Part shown: one piece after another, positions 8,028 through 15,786 of the stretch
Layout of the letters: every line of letters starts with the position of its first letter
Numbering within the stretch: position 1 is the first letter of the stretch
DNA from: Jannaschia donghaensis
GTDB taxonomy: Bacteria; Pseudomonadota; Alphaproteobacteria; Rhodobacterales; Rhodobacteraceae
Direction: 5' to 3'
NCBI RefSeq assembly: GCF_001403795.1
Contig: NZ_CXSU01000012.1
Span: 1,180,471 to 1,244,470 of the forward strand
DNA length: 64,000 nucleotides
The notes under the pieces: generated by a model
Database searches by the model: none
Told to the model about the DNA's origin: nothing
The model's input: the letters and a program-made list of their open reading frames with translations, nothing else
Made by a program: the position numbers and the translations under genes

Positions 8028-9442
8028 TGGACAGCATCATCGATATGAAGGCGCTGCTGGACGGCGTCGATGTCTTTACCACATCACTCTGGCTGTCCGG
8101 TCTGCTGCTGGTGCTGGTCATCATAGGCGTGCGCGTGGCCTTCGCCGCCGCGTTCATCGGGTTTGTGGGCCTGTGCCTGTTCTTCATGCAAAAGCAGGGG
8201 TTCGACAAAGGCATCGTCACGGCGATGAAGACCGTGGGCCAGATCCCCCATGCAAAATCGACGCAATACGCGCTGAGCCTGATCCCGACGTTTATCCTGA
8301 TCGGCTATCTGGCGTATTACGCCGGTCTGACGCGCTATCTCTTCGAGATGGCGAAACGCTGGGTCGGCTGGGTGCCGGGCGGCCTGGGGGTGGCGACCGT
8401 CTTCGCCACCGCAGGCTTTGCCGCGGTCTCCGGTGCCTCCGTCGCAACATCAGCCGTGTTCGCCCGCATCGCCATTCCGGAAATGCTGCGCGACGGGTAT
8501 GACAAGCGGTTCGCGGCCGGAGTCGTGGCCGCCGGCGGCACGCTCGCATCGCTGATCCCGCCGTCGGCCATCCTCGTGATCTATGCCATCATCGTGGAGC
8601 AATCGGTCGGCAAACTGCTGCTGGCCGGGTTCCTGCCCGGCATGGTCAGTGCGGTGATCTACGGCGGGCTGGTCATCATCCTGGCCAAGATGCGCCCGAC
8701 CCTGGGGCCGGCGGTCGGCGGCTATTCCTGGAAGGAACGGTTGGAATCCCTGCCCGGCGCGATGCCGATCTTCCTGGTCGTCTTCATCATCGTCTATTCG
8801 ATCTATTTCGGCTGGGCCACGCCCACGGAAGCGGGTGCTCTGGGTGCCGGCGTCGTCCTCGTGATGGCCGTCTGGAAGGGGATGCGCTGGAACCAGCTGC
8901 ATGGCGCGTTGATGGAAGCGGCCAAGCTGACGGTGATGATCTTCGCGATGATCTGGGGCGTGCTGATCTACGTGCGCTACCTCGGGTTCGCCAAACTGCC
9001 CGATGCTTTTGCGACCTTCATTTCGGGCCTCGAATATCCGCCCTATGCGATCCTGCTGTGCATCCTTCTGGCCTATGTGGTGCTGGGCATGTTCATGGAC
9101 GCGATCGGGATGTTGATCCTGACCCTGCCCGTCACCTTTCCGGCCGTGATGGCCCTGAACGGCGGTGTCGGCGGACAGCTCGGCAGCCTTGGCATGACGA
9201 ATGAGGACGCGGCGATCTGGTTCGGCATCATCGTGGTCAAGATGGCCGAGCTTTGTCTGATCACGCCGCCCATCGGCCTGAATTGTTTCGTCGTCGCAGG
9301 CGTGGCGCAGGACGCCAAGATGGACATTTCGGTGTCGGACGTGTTCCGCGGCGCGTCGCCGTTCTTCATCGCCGACGTCATTACCGTGGCTGTCCTGGTG
9401 GCCTTTCCCGGTATCGTGCTGTTCCTGCCGGGCCTGCTCTAG
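8027..9442 (+). CDS. dctM: TRAP transporter large permease, DctM family (system 1)
   Basis: A 471-residue polytopic membrane protein that carries out sodium-coupled transport of the substrate delivered by DctP. DctM motifs seen: GFAAVSGASVATSAVFARIAIPEM, ASLIPPSAILVIYAI, and LITPPIGLNCFVVAG near the C-terminus. Translation starts at ATG 8027, overlapping the dctQ stop; the longer upstream frame is a shadow of dctQ. No terminator is obvious before the convergent YHYH gene, which ends only 17 bases away. Confidence 0.95.
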   Translation: MDSIIDMKALLDGVDVFTTSLWLSGLLLVLVIIGVRVAFAAAFIGFVGLCLFFMQKQGFDKGIVTAMKTVGQIPHAKSTQYALSLIPTFILIGYLAYYAGLTRYLFEMAKRWVGWVPGGLGVATVFATAGFAAVSGASVATSAVFARIAIPEMLRDGYDKRFAAGVVAAGGTLASLIPPSAILVIYAIIVEQSVGKLLLAGFLPGMVSAVIYGGLVIILAKMRPTLGPAVGGYSWKERLESLPGAMPIFLVVFIIVYSIYFGWATPTEAGALGAGVVLVMAVWKGMRWNQLHGALMEAAKLTVMIFAMIWGVLIYVRYLGFAKLPDAFATFISGLEYPPYAILLCILLAYVVLGMFMDAIGMLILTLPVTFPAVMALNGGVGGQLGSLGMTNEDAAIWFGIIVVKMAELCLITPPIGLNCFVVAGVAQDAKMDISVSDVFRGASPFFIADVITVAVLVAFPGIVLFLPGLL

Positions 9443-9459
9443 GGTTCGACGATCGCGTA

Positions 9460-10218
9460 TCAGCCGCGCGTCATGAAATCGGGATTTACCACGCCTTTGA
9501 AACACCGCGGCAGGTACGGATAGGCGTCCGTGGCGAAATAGGTATAGGTCCCGTCGATCATTCCGCCGTTGCATTCGTCCAGCGTGCCGGACCCGGCGCG
9601 ATACTCGAAATCCTCCTCGAAGGTACCGTCGTAGGCACCGAAGGGGGCTGTGGGCCGATCCCCCGGTTTCAGCCCCCAGGACGATGTCGCGGTCGTGGGG
9701 CTGTACCGGATTTCGAAGCCGTCGGGCGCATAGCCCAGCAAGGCCCCCTCGCTCGCGGCCAAAAGCGCGGGTGAGACGGCGTGATAGTGGTACAGGCCCG
9801 AACGGTCCACATGCGCATTCTCGTCGTCCATGCCCAGAGACCGGGGATCGTGCATCGCCTGCTGGCGCCAGCCGCTGGACGGGTCACGCCCGAATCCGCG
9901 CCGCCCGTTCGGGTCATAGTATCCGGCGGTGTAAGGCCGGAACGGCACACCGGTGGTCGACACGCCGACCGTCATCGCGCCGGTGGTGACGGTGTCGGCC
10001 AGTTGCGGCTCCGTCGGAAAGCAGAAGCTCAGGGGTTGTGAGACAAAGGCGTTGGGATTGGCGGGATTCGGAAACGCGCCCATGTCGTGGTTCGGTGCCC
10101 CGTTGGACGCGATGCAGGTCATGTCGCCTCGCTGAACATAGGACACCTCGTTCTCGTGCGCCGCCGCACCAAGCGGGAGGAGGGAGAGGGCAAGGCAGGC
10201 AGTCAGGACGCGGGTCAT
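9460..10218 (-). CDS. Secreted YHYH-domain protein
   Basis: A 252-residue protein with a signal peptide (MTRVLTACLALSLLPLGAAA) and the diagnostic GLYHYHAVSP motif at about residue 148, plus APDGFEIRY and a cysteine-containing GTLDECNGG segment, all typical of the YHYH family (PF14240). The family is periplasmic or extracellular and has no firmly established activity. ATG 10218 is chosen because GGAG lies upstream and a signal peptide follows directly; a start 36 bases upstream would put arginines ahead of it. It converges on the TRAP operon and is transcribed away from the ilv leader. Confidence 0.85.
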   Translation of the reverse strand: MTRVLTACLALSLLPLGAAAHENEVSYVQRGDMTCIASNGAPNHDMGAFPNPANPNAFVSQPLSFCFPTEPQLADTVTTGAMTVGVSTTGVPFRPYTAGYYDPNGRRGFGRDPSSGWRQQAMHDPRSLGMDDENAHVDRSGLYHYHAVSPALLAASEGALLGYAPDGFEIRYSPTTATSSWGLKPGDRPTAPFGAYDGTFEEDFEYRAGSGTLDECNGGMIDGTYTYFATDAYPYLPRCFKGVVNPDFMTRG

Positions 10219-10350
10219 CGGCAGTCTCCGGTTCAGGTTCACTGCGCCTTTCACGCATCGCTTTGGGTTTTCCGTCGCCGATCCGCTTCAAATCGACGCA
10301 ACAAATGAAAACAAAACTGCGCTGTCGGGCAATTTTCTCCACCAAGGCTG

Positions 10351-10378
10351 TTGACCCCCCTGCCGGACCGGGTATTCA
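10351..10378 (+). promoter_or_regulatory. Candidate promoter of the ilvI leader transcript
   Basis: TTGACC at 10351-10356 is a good -35 hexamer. TATTCA at 10373-10378 is a weak -10 hexamer at 16-bp spacing. Transcription would begin near 10385, about 15 bases before the leader peptide ATG at 10401. Only the -35 is convincing by eye. Confidence 0.4.
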
Positions 10379-10400
10379 TAGCGGCGGCAAGGACAAGAAT

Positions 10401-10445
10401 ATGAAAACGCTTCTCGTAGTAATCGGATCAGGGTGCATGGGCTGA
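10401..10445 (+). CDS. Branched-chain amino acid leader peptide (ilv attenuator)
   Basis: A 14-residue reading frame, MKTLLVVIGSGCMG, carrying Leu-Leu-Val-Val-Ile in a row. AAGGAC at 10389-10394 serves as ribosome site, with six bases of spacing. The regulatory codons CTT, GTA and GTA are uncommon in this GC-rich genome. It is followed by a strong terminator and then ilvI. This is the arrangement of ribosome-mediated attenuation: shortage of charged Leu, Val or Ile tRNA stalls the ribosome on these codons and lets transcription continue into ilvI. Confidence 0.85.
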   Translation: MKTLLVVIGSGCMG

Positions 10446-10507
10446 AATATCAGCAACCATATCGGTAACCATGCGCCCCCCCGGAGTTGACCCCTCCGGG
10501 GGTTTTT
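10431..10507 (+). terminator. Attenuator region: terminator with candidate alternative pairings
   Basis: The terminator is CCCCCGGAG (10478-10486), a 7-base loop, CTCCGGGGG (10494-10502) and then TTTTT (10503-10507). GGGTGCATG (10431-10439) can pair with CATGCGCCC (10470-10478), with one G-U pair, giving a candidate antiterminator that meets the terminator arm at one base. GCTGA/TCAGC (10441-10454) forms a small hairpin over the leader stop codon. A ribosome finishing the leader would cover 10431-10439 and favour termination. The small overlap between the two structures means the exact switch needs folding. Confidence 0.75.
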
Positions 10508-10538
10508 CGTGAGACGCGACGACAAAAGGAATGAAGTG

Positions 10539-12293
10539 ATGAGCAAGCAGATGACCGGCGCGCAGATGGTGGTGAAGGCCCTGCGCGATCAGGGGGTCGA
10601 CACGATCTTCGGGTATCCCGGCGGTGCGGTCCTGCCGATCTACGACGAGATCTTCCAGCAGCAGGACATCAAGCACATTCTGGTGCGTCACGAACAGGCG
10701 GCCGTCCATGCCGCCGAAGGTTACGCCCGCTCCACCGGCAAGCCCGGCGTGGCGCTGGTCACCTCCGGCCCCGGTGCGACGAATGCCGTGACGGGCCTGA
10801 CCGATGCGTTGATGGACAGCATTCCGATCGTCGTCCTGTCGGGTCAGGTGCCCACCTTCATGATCGGCTCGGATGCCTTTCAGGAGGCGGACACCGTCGG
10901 CATCACGCGCCCCTGCACCAAGCACAACTGGCTGGTCAAGGAGACGGACACCCTGCCCAAGGCCCTGCACGAGGCGTTTCACGTCGCCACCTCGGGTCGC
11001 CCCGGCCCGGTTCTGGTGGACATCCCCAAGGACATCCAATTCGCCAACGGCAATTACACCGGCCCCAAGCAGGTCGAGACGTCGCATTACCAGCCCAAGC
11101 TGAAGGGCGACGCCGACGCGATCGAGCAGTTGGTCGACCTGATGGAACGCGCCGAACGTCCGGTGTTCTATACCGGCGGCGGCGTCATCAACTCCGGCCC
11201 TGCCGCGTCGCAATTGCTGCGCGAACTGGTGGACGGCACCGGCTTCCCCATCACCTCGACCCTGATGGGTCTGGGCTGCTATCCCGCGTCCGGCTCCAAA
11301 TGGCTGGGCATGTTGGGGATGCACGGGACCTACGAAGCGAACATGACGATGCACGGCTGCGATCTGATGATCAACGTCGGCGCCCGCTTCGACGACCGGA
11401 TCACCGGTGTCCTGTCCGAATTCAGTCCCAAATCCACCAAGGTCCACATCGACATCGATCCGTCGTCCATCAACAAGGTGGTCAAGGCCGATGTCCCGAT
11501 CCTGGGCGATGTCGGTCACATCCTGGAAGACGCGCTGCGCCTGTGGAAGGCGCGCGGGCGCAAGACGAACGCGGGTGCCATCCAGAAATGGTGGGGCCAG
11601 ATCGAGGAGTGGCGCAAGGTCGACTGCCTGAAGTTCAAGCAGGAAGGCAAGATCATCAAGCCGCAATACGCCATTTCGCGGCTTGAGGCGCTGACCAAGG
11701 ACCACGACCGCTATATCTGCACCGAAGTCGGTCAGCATCAGATGTGGGCCGCGCAATACCTCGGGTTCGAGGATCCGAACCGTTGGATGACGTCGGGTGG
11801 CCTGGGCACGATGGGCTACGGCTTCCCCGCCTCCATCGGCACGCAGGTCGCGCATCCCGACGCCCTCGTCATCAACGTCGCCGGCGAGGCATCGTGGCTG
11901 ATGAACATGCAGGAAATGGGGACGGCCGCGCAGTACCGCCTGCCCGTCAAGCAGTTCATCATCAACAACGAACGTCTGGGCATGGTGCGCCAATGGCAGG
12001 AATTGCTGCACGGTGAGCGGTATTCCCAGAGCTGGTCCGAGGCCCTACCCGATTTCGTGAAATTGGCCGAAGCCTTCGGGGCCAAGGGTATCCGATGCGA
12101 CGATCCCGACGATCTGGACGAGGCGATCAAGGAGATGCTGGCCCACGACGGCCCCGTCGTGTTCGATTGCCTGGTGGAAAAGCACGAAAACTGCTTCCCC
12201 ATGATCCCGTCGGGCAAGGCGCACAATGACATGCTGTTGGGCGACGCCGACACCCAGGGCGTGATCGACGCCAAGGGGTCGGTCCTGGTCTGA
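10539..12293 (+). CDS. ilvI: Acetolactate synthase, large (catalytic) subunit
   Basis: This thiamine-diphosphate enzyme makes acetolactate from two pyruvates, or acetohydroxybutyrate from pyruvate and 2-oxobutyrate, the first common step to valine, leucine and isoleucine. The 584 residues carry the family landmarks IFGYPGGAVLPIYDEI, the cofactor-activating glutamate in RHEQAAVHAAEGYAR, and GEASWLMNMQEMGTAAQY of the diphosphate-binding region. ATG 10539 is chosen because AAGGA lies eight bases upstream and it fits the family's usual N-terminus. It is controlled by the attenuator just upstream. Unusually, its small subunit ilvH is separated from it by two opposite-strand genes. Confidence 0.96.
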   Translation: MSKQMTGAQMVVKALRDQGVDTIFGYPGGAVLPIYDEIFQQQDIKHILVRHEQAAVHAAEGYARSTGKPGVALVTSGPGATNAVTGLTDALMDSIPIVVLSGQVPTFMIGSDAFQEADTVGITRPCTKHNWLVKETDTLPKALHEAFHVATSGRPGPVLVDIPKDIQFANGNYTGPKQVETSHYQPKLKGDADAIEQLVDLMERAERPVFYTGGGVINSGPAASQLLRELVDGTGFPITSTLMGLGCYPASGSKWLGMLGMHGTYEANMTMHGCDLMINVGARFDDRITGVLSEFSPKSTKVHIDIDPSSINKVVKADVPILGDVGHILEDALRLWKARGRKTNAGAIQKWWGQIEEWRKVDCLKFKQEGKIIKPQYAISRLEALTKDHDRYICTEVGQHQMWAAQYLGFEDPNRWMTSGGLGTMGYGFPASIGTQVAHPDALVINVAGEASWLMNMQEMGTAAQYRLPVKQFIINNERLGMVRQWQELLHGERYSQSWSEALPDFVKLAEAFGAKGIRCDDPDDLDEAIKEMLAHDGPVVFDCLVEKHENCFPMIPSGKAHNDMLLGDADTQGVIDAKGSVLV

Positions 12294-12314
12294 CGACCCC
12301 GTTTTTCAGGGCAC

Positions 12315-12340
12315 AGGGCGCGCTTTGGCGCGCCCTTTTT
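12315..12340 (+). terminator. Rho-independent terminator after ilvI
   Basis: A perfect 9-bp stem, AGGGCGCGC / GCGCGCCCT, with loop TTTG, is followed by TTTTT (12336-12340). It ends the ilvI transcript 22 bases past the stop, so ilvH must have its own promoter or depend on readthrough. The opposite-strand EF-hand gene ends at 12342. Confidence 0.85.
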
Positions 12341-12341
12341 C

Positions 12342-12722
12342 TCAGCGCGCCAGCAGGCCGTCTTCGGCCAGATCCGCTTCGATCAGGGCCATCTCTCCGG
12401 TGTCGATGGTTCCCGATCCATCACCGTCATAGCGGTTGAACAAAAGCGCATTGAACTCGGCCTCATCCACGCCGCCGTCGGCGTTCAGATCCATGTTGAC
12501 GTATTCGCCCACGGTGCCCAACCCATTGCCCCATTCATCGGAATTCAGGCTGGCGTCCCCATCGCCATCGAATTTGGCGAAGGTGCCCAGGTTGCCGAAG
12601 CCGTCGACGAATTCGCCGGGGTCCAATTGTCCGTCGGCGTTCACATCCCAGCTGACTTGCGCCGATGCGGCGACGGTGCTGGCCAGGATCAGGCCAAGGC
12701 TGATGATCGTCTGTCGTGTCAT
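12342..12722 (-). CDS. Secreted EF-hand calcium-binding protein (A)
   Basis: A 126-residue protein with a signal peptide (MTRQTIISLGLILASTVAASAQ) followed by four EF-hand-type loops: DVNADGQLDPGEF, DGDGDASLNSDEW, DLNADGGVDEAEF and DGDGSGTIDTGEM. These are calcium loops with D at positions 1, 3 and 5 and E (or D) near position 12. ATG 12722 is preceded by GGAGAGAG. The long upstream open frame is arginine/proline-rich and is rejected. It probably binds calcium in the periplasm or outside the cell; no enzymatic part is present. It lies on the opposite strand between ilvI and ilvH, next to a second gene of the same kind. Confidence 0.85.
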   Translation of the reverse strand: MTRQTIISLGLILASTVAASAQVSWDVNADGQLDPGEFVDGFGNLGTFAKFDGDGDASLNSDEWGNGLGTVGEYVNMDLNADGGVDEAEFNALLFNRYDGDGSGTIDTGEMALIEADLAEDGLLAR

Positions 12723-12923
12723 GGGTCTCTCTCCGGTATGGGGTGGGGGCGCGGGGTGCGTCCGCTCCGTGCCGGTTTGCGCCCGATTGCGGTGCCCGGC
12801 CACGCCGCGCGCGCGACCCCCGTCGATCGGCCGGTTTCCCGCCAGCCGGGTGGCAAGGACCCGCGCGATTTCGCGCAGGTCACCGCCCATCGCGGTCCCC
12901 CGCCTATCGCGGTCAGGATCCGC

Positions 12924-12956
12924 ACGAAAAAAAGGCGACCCCGAGGGGCCGCCTTT
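12924..12956 (-). terminator. Terminator of EF-hand gene B
   Basis: Read on the minus strand, AAAGGCG and CGCCTTT (12931-12937 with 12950-12956) pair around an inner CCCC/GGGG stem, and a run of T follows (the A run at 12927-12933). It sits about 25 bases after the stop of EF-hand gene B and so separates the two EF-hand genes into different transcripts. Confidence 0.75.
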
Positions 12957-12979
12957 GTACATCCGAAGGGAAAGACGCT

Positions 12980-13402
12980 TCAGTTGTCGAACTTGATGTC
13001 GTCGCCCAGATCGTTTTCCAGGTCGACCAGCTCCGCCGCGTCCAGCGCGCCATCGGCGTTCAGGTCGTAGCCCGCAAAATAAGCCGTCGCGTATTCTACT
13101 TCGTCCAGCATGCCGTCACCGTTCGTATCGTAATCGACCAGCGTCAGGGGCGTGGCATCATCGGCGACGTCGACTTCCAGGCCGTCGTAGAACGTGGCGA
13201 ATTCGGCTTCGTCCAGCATTCCGTCGCCGTTCACGTCGAAACCGGGGAAACTGCGCGCCTTGTCGAGGACGTCGCGGAATTCCGCGCCGGTCAGCATTCC
13301 GTCACCATCCACGTCGTAGCCGATGATCGCGTTCTGGGCTGCAACGGGGGCGGCGAGGGTCAGGGCAACGGCGCTCGCGGCGAAAATATTGATCTTGGTC
13401 AT
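12980..13402 (-). CDS. Secreted EF-hand calcium-binding protein (B)
   Basis: A 140-residue protein with a signal peptide (MTKINIFAASAVALTLAAPVAAQ) and four regular EF-hand loops: DVDGDGMLTGAEF, DVNGDGMLDEAEF, DTNGDGMLDEVEY and DLNADGALDAAEL. Loops 1-3 fit the consensus closely. AAAGGAAG precedes ATG 13402. It is similar in plan to EF-hand protein A, and the two are probably old duplicates or have been kept side by side. A calcium-binding periplasmic role is inferred; there is no partner gene nearby to suggest more. Confidence 0.87.
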   Translation of the reverse strand: MTKINIFAASAVALTLAAPVAAQNAIIGYDVDGDGMLTGAEFRDVLDKARSFPGFDVNGDGMLDEAEFATFYDGLEVDVADDATPLTLVDYDTNGDGMLDEVEYATAYFAGYDLNADGALDAAELVDLENDLGDDIKFDN

Positions 13403-13553
13403 GGGTCTTCCTTTCGTCTTGCAGGTTGGGCCGGAGTATTCGTCCGTCCCTGTGTCCCATCAACACGGACCCCCCGGTGGAAGGTTCCCGACGGGCCTTT
13501 CACAGACCTTCAAAACCGGCGATAACGTGCCGAACGCCAAGGGAGCCGCCGTC

Positions 13554-14117
13554 ATGTCCGCGCTGAAACTCAAAAAGGGCTCCACGAGCCATTCCGCCTA
13601 TAACCTTCGCCCGAATTTCTCGGACGTGCAGGAACGGCACACGCTGGCCGTTCTGGTCGACAACGAGGCGGGAGTGCTGGCCCGTGTGATCGGCCTGTTT
13701 TCGGGGCGGGGCTACAACATCGAAAGCCTGACCGTGGCCGAAGTCGACCACGAGGGGCATACGTCGCGCATCACGGCCGTCACCGTCGGCACGCCGCAGG
13801 TGATCGAACAGATCAAGGCACAGCTGGGCCGCATCGTGTCGGTTCGCGATGTCCATGACCTGACGGTCGAGGGCAAACCGGTCGAGCGGGAACTGGCGCT
13901 GTTCAAGGTGACAGGCACGGGCGACAAGCGGATCGAGGCATTGCGCCTGGCCGAGATCTTCCGCGCCAATGTGGTCGACAGCACCTTGGACAGTTTCGTG
14001 TTCGAGATCACCGGCGACGTCGGCAAGATCGAAGCTTTCGCCGACCTGATGCGTCCCATCGGTCTGGTAGAGATGGCGCGCACCGGCGTCGCCGCCCTGG
14101 CCCGCGGCGCGCAATAG
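13554..14117 (+). CDS. ilvH: Acetolactate synthase, small (regulatory) subunit
   Basis: The 187-residue subunit stimulates the IlvI catalytic subunit and gives it valine feedback control. It has the N-terminal ACT domain (TLAVLVDNEAGVLARVIGLF, then SGRGYNIESLTV) and the C-terminal ALS small-subunit domain (ELALFKVTGTGD onwards). AAGGGAG lies eight bases before ATG 13554. The product's first 25 residues form an alpha-proteobacterial type extension before the ACT domain. It is 1.26 kb from the end of ilvI, with two opposite-strand genes between. Confidence 0.96.
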   Translation: MSALKLKKGSTSHSAYNLRPNFSDVQERHTLAVLVDNEAGVLARVIGLFSGRGYNIESLTVAEVDHEGHTSRITAVTVGTPQVIEQIKAQLGRIVSVRDVHDLTVEGKPVERELALFKVTGTGDKRIEALRLAEIFRANVVDSTLDSFVFEITGDVGKIEAFADLMRPIGLVEMARTGVAALARGAQ

Positions 14118-14147
14118 CGCGGAACAATTTCCCCGCGGGCGCGGCGA

Positions 14148-15164
14148 TCAGAAAACCTCTGTCGCGTCCGTCATGAAATATGGCGGCTGAATGAGGTCGA
14201 AGGCATCCCAGTCGTCCGCATCGATCCGGAACGTGTCGGGGCCGCTGCCGCTCGCGAAGTCGGACAGCAGGACCTCCGGGTCTTCCACCCCATCGATGAT
14301 CGGCCGGTCGCGCGCATCGGTCCCGTAGGGCAGGCCGATGATGACCTCGCTGTCCGATCCATCGCCGCCGCCGAACGGGTTGGACAGTGTCGTCGTGATC
14401 TGTCCGACCTCCACCCCGTCAGCGTCATAGTCGGTGATCTGCGTCGTTCTGTCATATCCATTCGCCGCAACGCTGTCCTGCGTGGTCCGGCGGAGCATAC
14501 CGTCGATCCAGACTTCGCGCACGGTCGATCCGTCATCATCGAGGGTCGCAGTCTCGTAGAGAGAGCCATCGGCATTGAAAATACTGAACGCCTGGCTCCA
14601 ATCGAACGCATCTGCCATGTCGATGCGGCCCCCGAACATGATGTCGCCGTTCTGTCCGTATTCGTTGACCGTCGCGACACCGTTGTCGGCCACACGCTCC
14701 AAGATCCGGCGCGTGCCGTCCTCGTCGTACGCCGTAGCCTGCCGATCCCATCCGAAGGTATCGGCTGCGTCGGTCCGGATCACGATGTCGCGTTTTCCGT
14801 CGTCGTAGCGTGTCTGCGTGACGACGCCCGTGTCTGCCGTCGCCTGCTGCGACTGAATCGTGCCGGTCGCGTCGTAGGTCTTCACGATCGAGTCCCAAGC
14901 GCGCGCGTTCCCCGCATCGGTCAGGACGCGCGTCGAAAGCTGGCCATCCACATAGGTTTCCGCACGGATCACGCCATCGTCGCCCACCCGTTCCAGGCCG
15001 ATCAGATGCCCGGTCACCGGGTCGTAATCGCAGACGATCGACGTCCAGCCTTTGACGTCGCCCACATCTTGGGTCGCCTTGCGAACCAGGCGTCCATCCT
15101 CATAGGTGAAGGTGGTGACGCGGCCGTCGGCGGCGGTCACAGTGCGGGTCGTCTCTACCGGCAT
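14148..15164 (-). CDS. Protein of about five tandem 49-residue repeats, function unknown
   Basis: The family is not recognised. The 338-residue protein has no signal peptide and no membrane segment. It is built of repeats about 49 residues long beginning near residues 33, 83, 132, 182 and 230. Each has the plan D...(A)..W......YD.DG(T)........D(D/N)G.....Y.DG, resembling the YD/RHS type of beta-rich repeat. The last 75 residues are different and acidic. GAGGAT precedes ATG 15164. It lies downstream of coaD on the same strand with a 73-base gap. Similar acidic beta repeats occur in secreted calcium-dependent proteins, but no RTX motif is visible here. Confidence 0.7.
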   Translation of the reverse strand: MPVETTRTVTAADGRVTTFTYEDGRLVRKATQDVGDVKGWTSIVCDYDPVTGHLIGLERVGDDGVIRAETYVDGQLSTRVLTDAGNARAWDSIVKTYDATGTIQSQQATADTGVVTQTRYDDGKRDIVIRTDAADTFGWDRQATAYDEDGTRRILERVADNGVATVNEYGQNGDIMFGGRIDMADAFDWSQAFSIFNADGSLYETATLDDDGSTVREVWIDGMLRRTTQDSVAANGYDRTTQITDYDADGVEVGQITTTLSNPFGGGDGSDSEVIIGLPYGTDARDRPIIDGVEDPEVLLSDFASGSGPDTFRIDADDWDAFDLIQPPYFMTDATEVF

Positions 15165-15237
15165 GGTGGATCCTCAAGGCTTTGATACACCCTGATATTT
15201 GATGCGCGAATGGGGCGATTTCGCGGCACGCCCGGTG

Positions 15238-15732
15238 TCAGGACGCGAATTTCGCCTTCAGCGCCGTGTTGACCGGGGGGGTGACGAAAGACGACACATC
15301 ACCGCCCAGACGCGCGATCTCTTTGACCAACTTGGACGCGATCGCCTGATGTTCCGCCTCCGCCATCAGGAACACAGTCTCGATCTTGTTGTTCAAGATG
15401 CGGTTCATCCCGACCATCTGATATTCGTACTCGAAATCGGCGACCGCGCGCAGGCCCCGCACGATCATCTGCGCGCCCACATCTTGCGCGCAGTCGATCA
15501 GCAGGTTCTCGAACGGATGGCAGACGATCTGCGTGCCCGTCCGCTCCGACCAGAAGGCGCATTCTGCTTCGACCATCGACACCCGCTCCTCCAGATCGAA
15601 AAGGGGGCCCTTGTCGCGGTTGATGGCCACGCCAATGACCAGCTTATCGACCAGAGTGCAGGCCCGCTTGATGATGTCGATATGGCCCTTCGTGATCGGA
15701 TCGAAGGTGCCGGGGTAAAGGGCCGTGCGCAT
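15238..15732 (-). CDS. coaD: Phosphopantetheine adenylyltransferase
   Basis: CoaD transfers AMP to 4'-phosphopantetheine, the penultimate step of coenzyme A synthesis. The 164-residue length is normal. The nucleotidyltransferase motif ALYPGTFDPITKGHIDII carries the T/HxGH signature, and RGLRAVADFEYEYQM is the conserved substrate loop; EFMTR-like ISSR is replaced by the alpha-proteobacterial VSSFVTPPV. ATG 15732 is chosen because the family begins directly before the nucleotidyltransferase strand. Confidence 0.96.
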   Translation of the reverse strand: MRTALYPGTFDPITKGHIDIIKRACTLVDKLVIGVAINRDKGPLFDLEERVSMVEAECAFWSERTGTQIVCHPFENLLIDCAQDVGAQMIVRGLRAVADFEYEYQMVGMNRILNNKIETVFLMAEAEHQAIASKLVKEIARLGGDVSSFVTPPVNTALKAKFAS

Positions 15733-15786
15733 GGGAAGGCTCCCGCAAGAATATTGCGCAACGCCTGCCACGGGTCGCGACCGGGT

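Noticed and set aside
12723-12962. N-terminal extension of EF-hand protein A to position 12962
   Set aside because: It would pass through the terminator of gene B and place an arginine/proline-rich stretch before a good signal peptide that has its own ribosome site.
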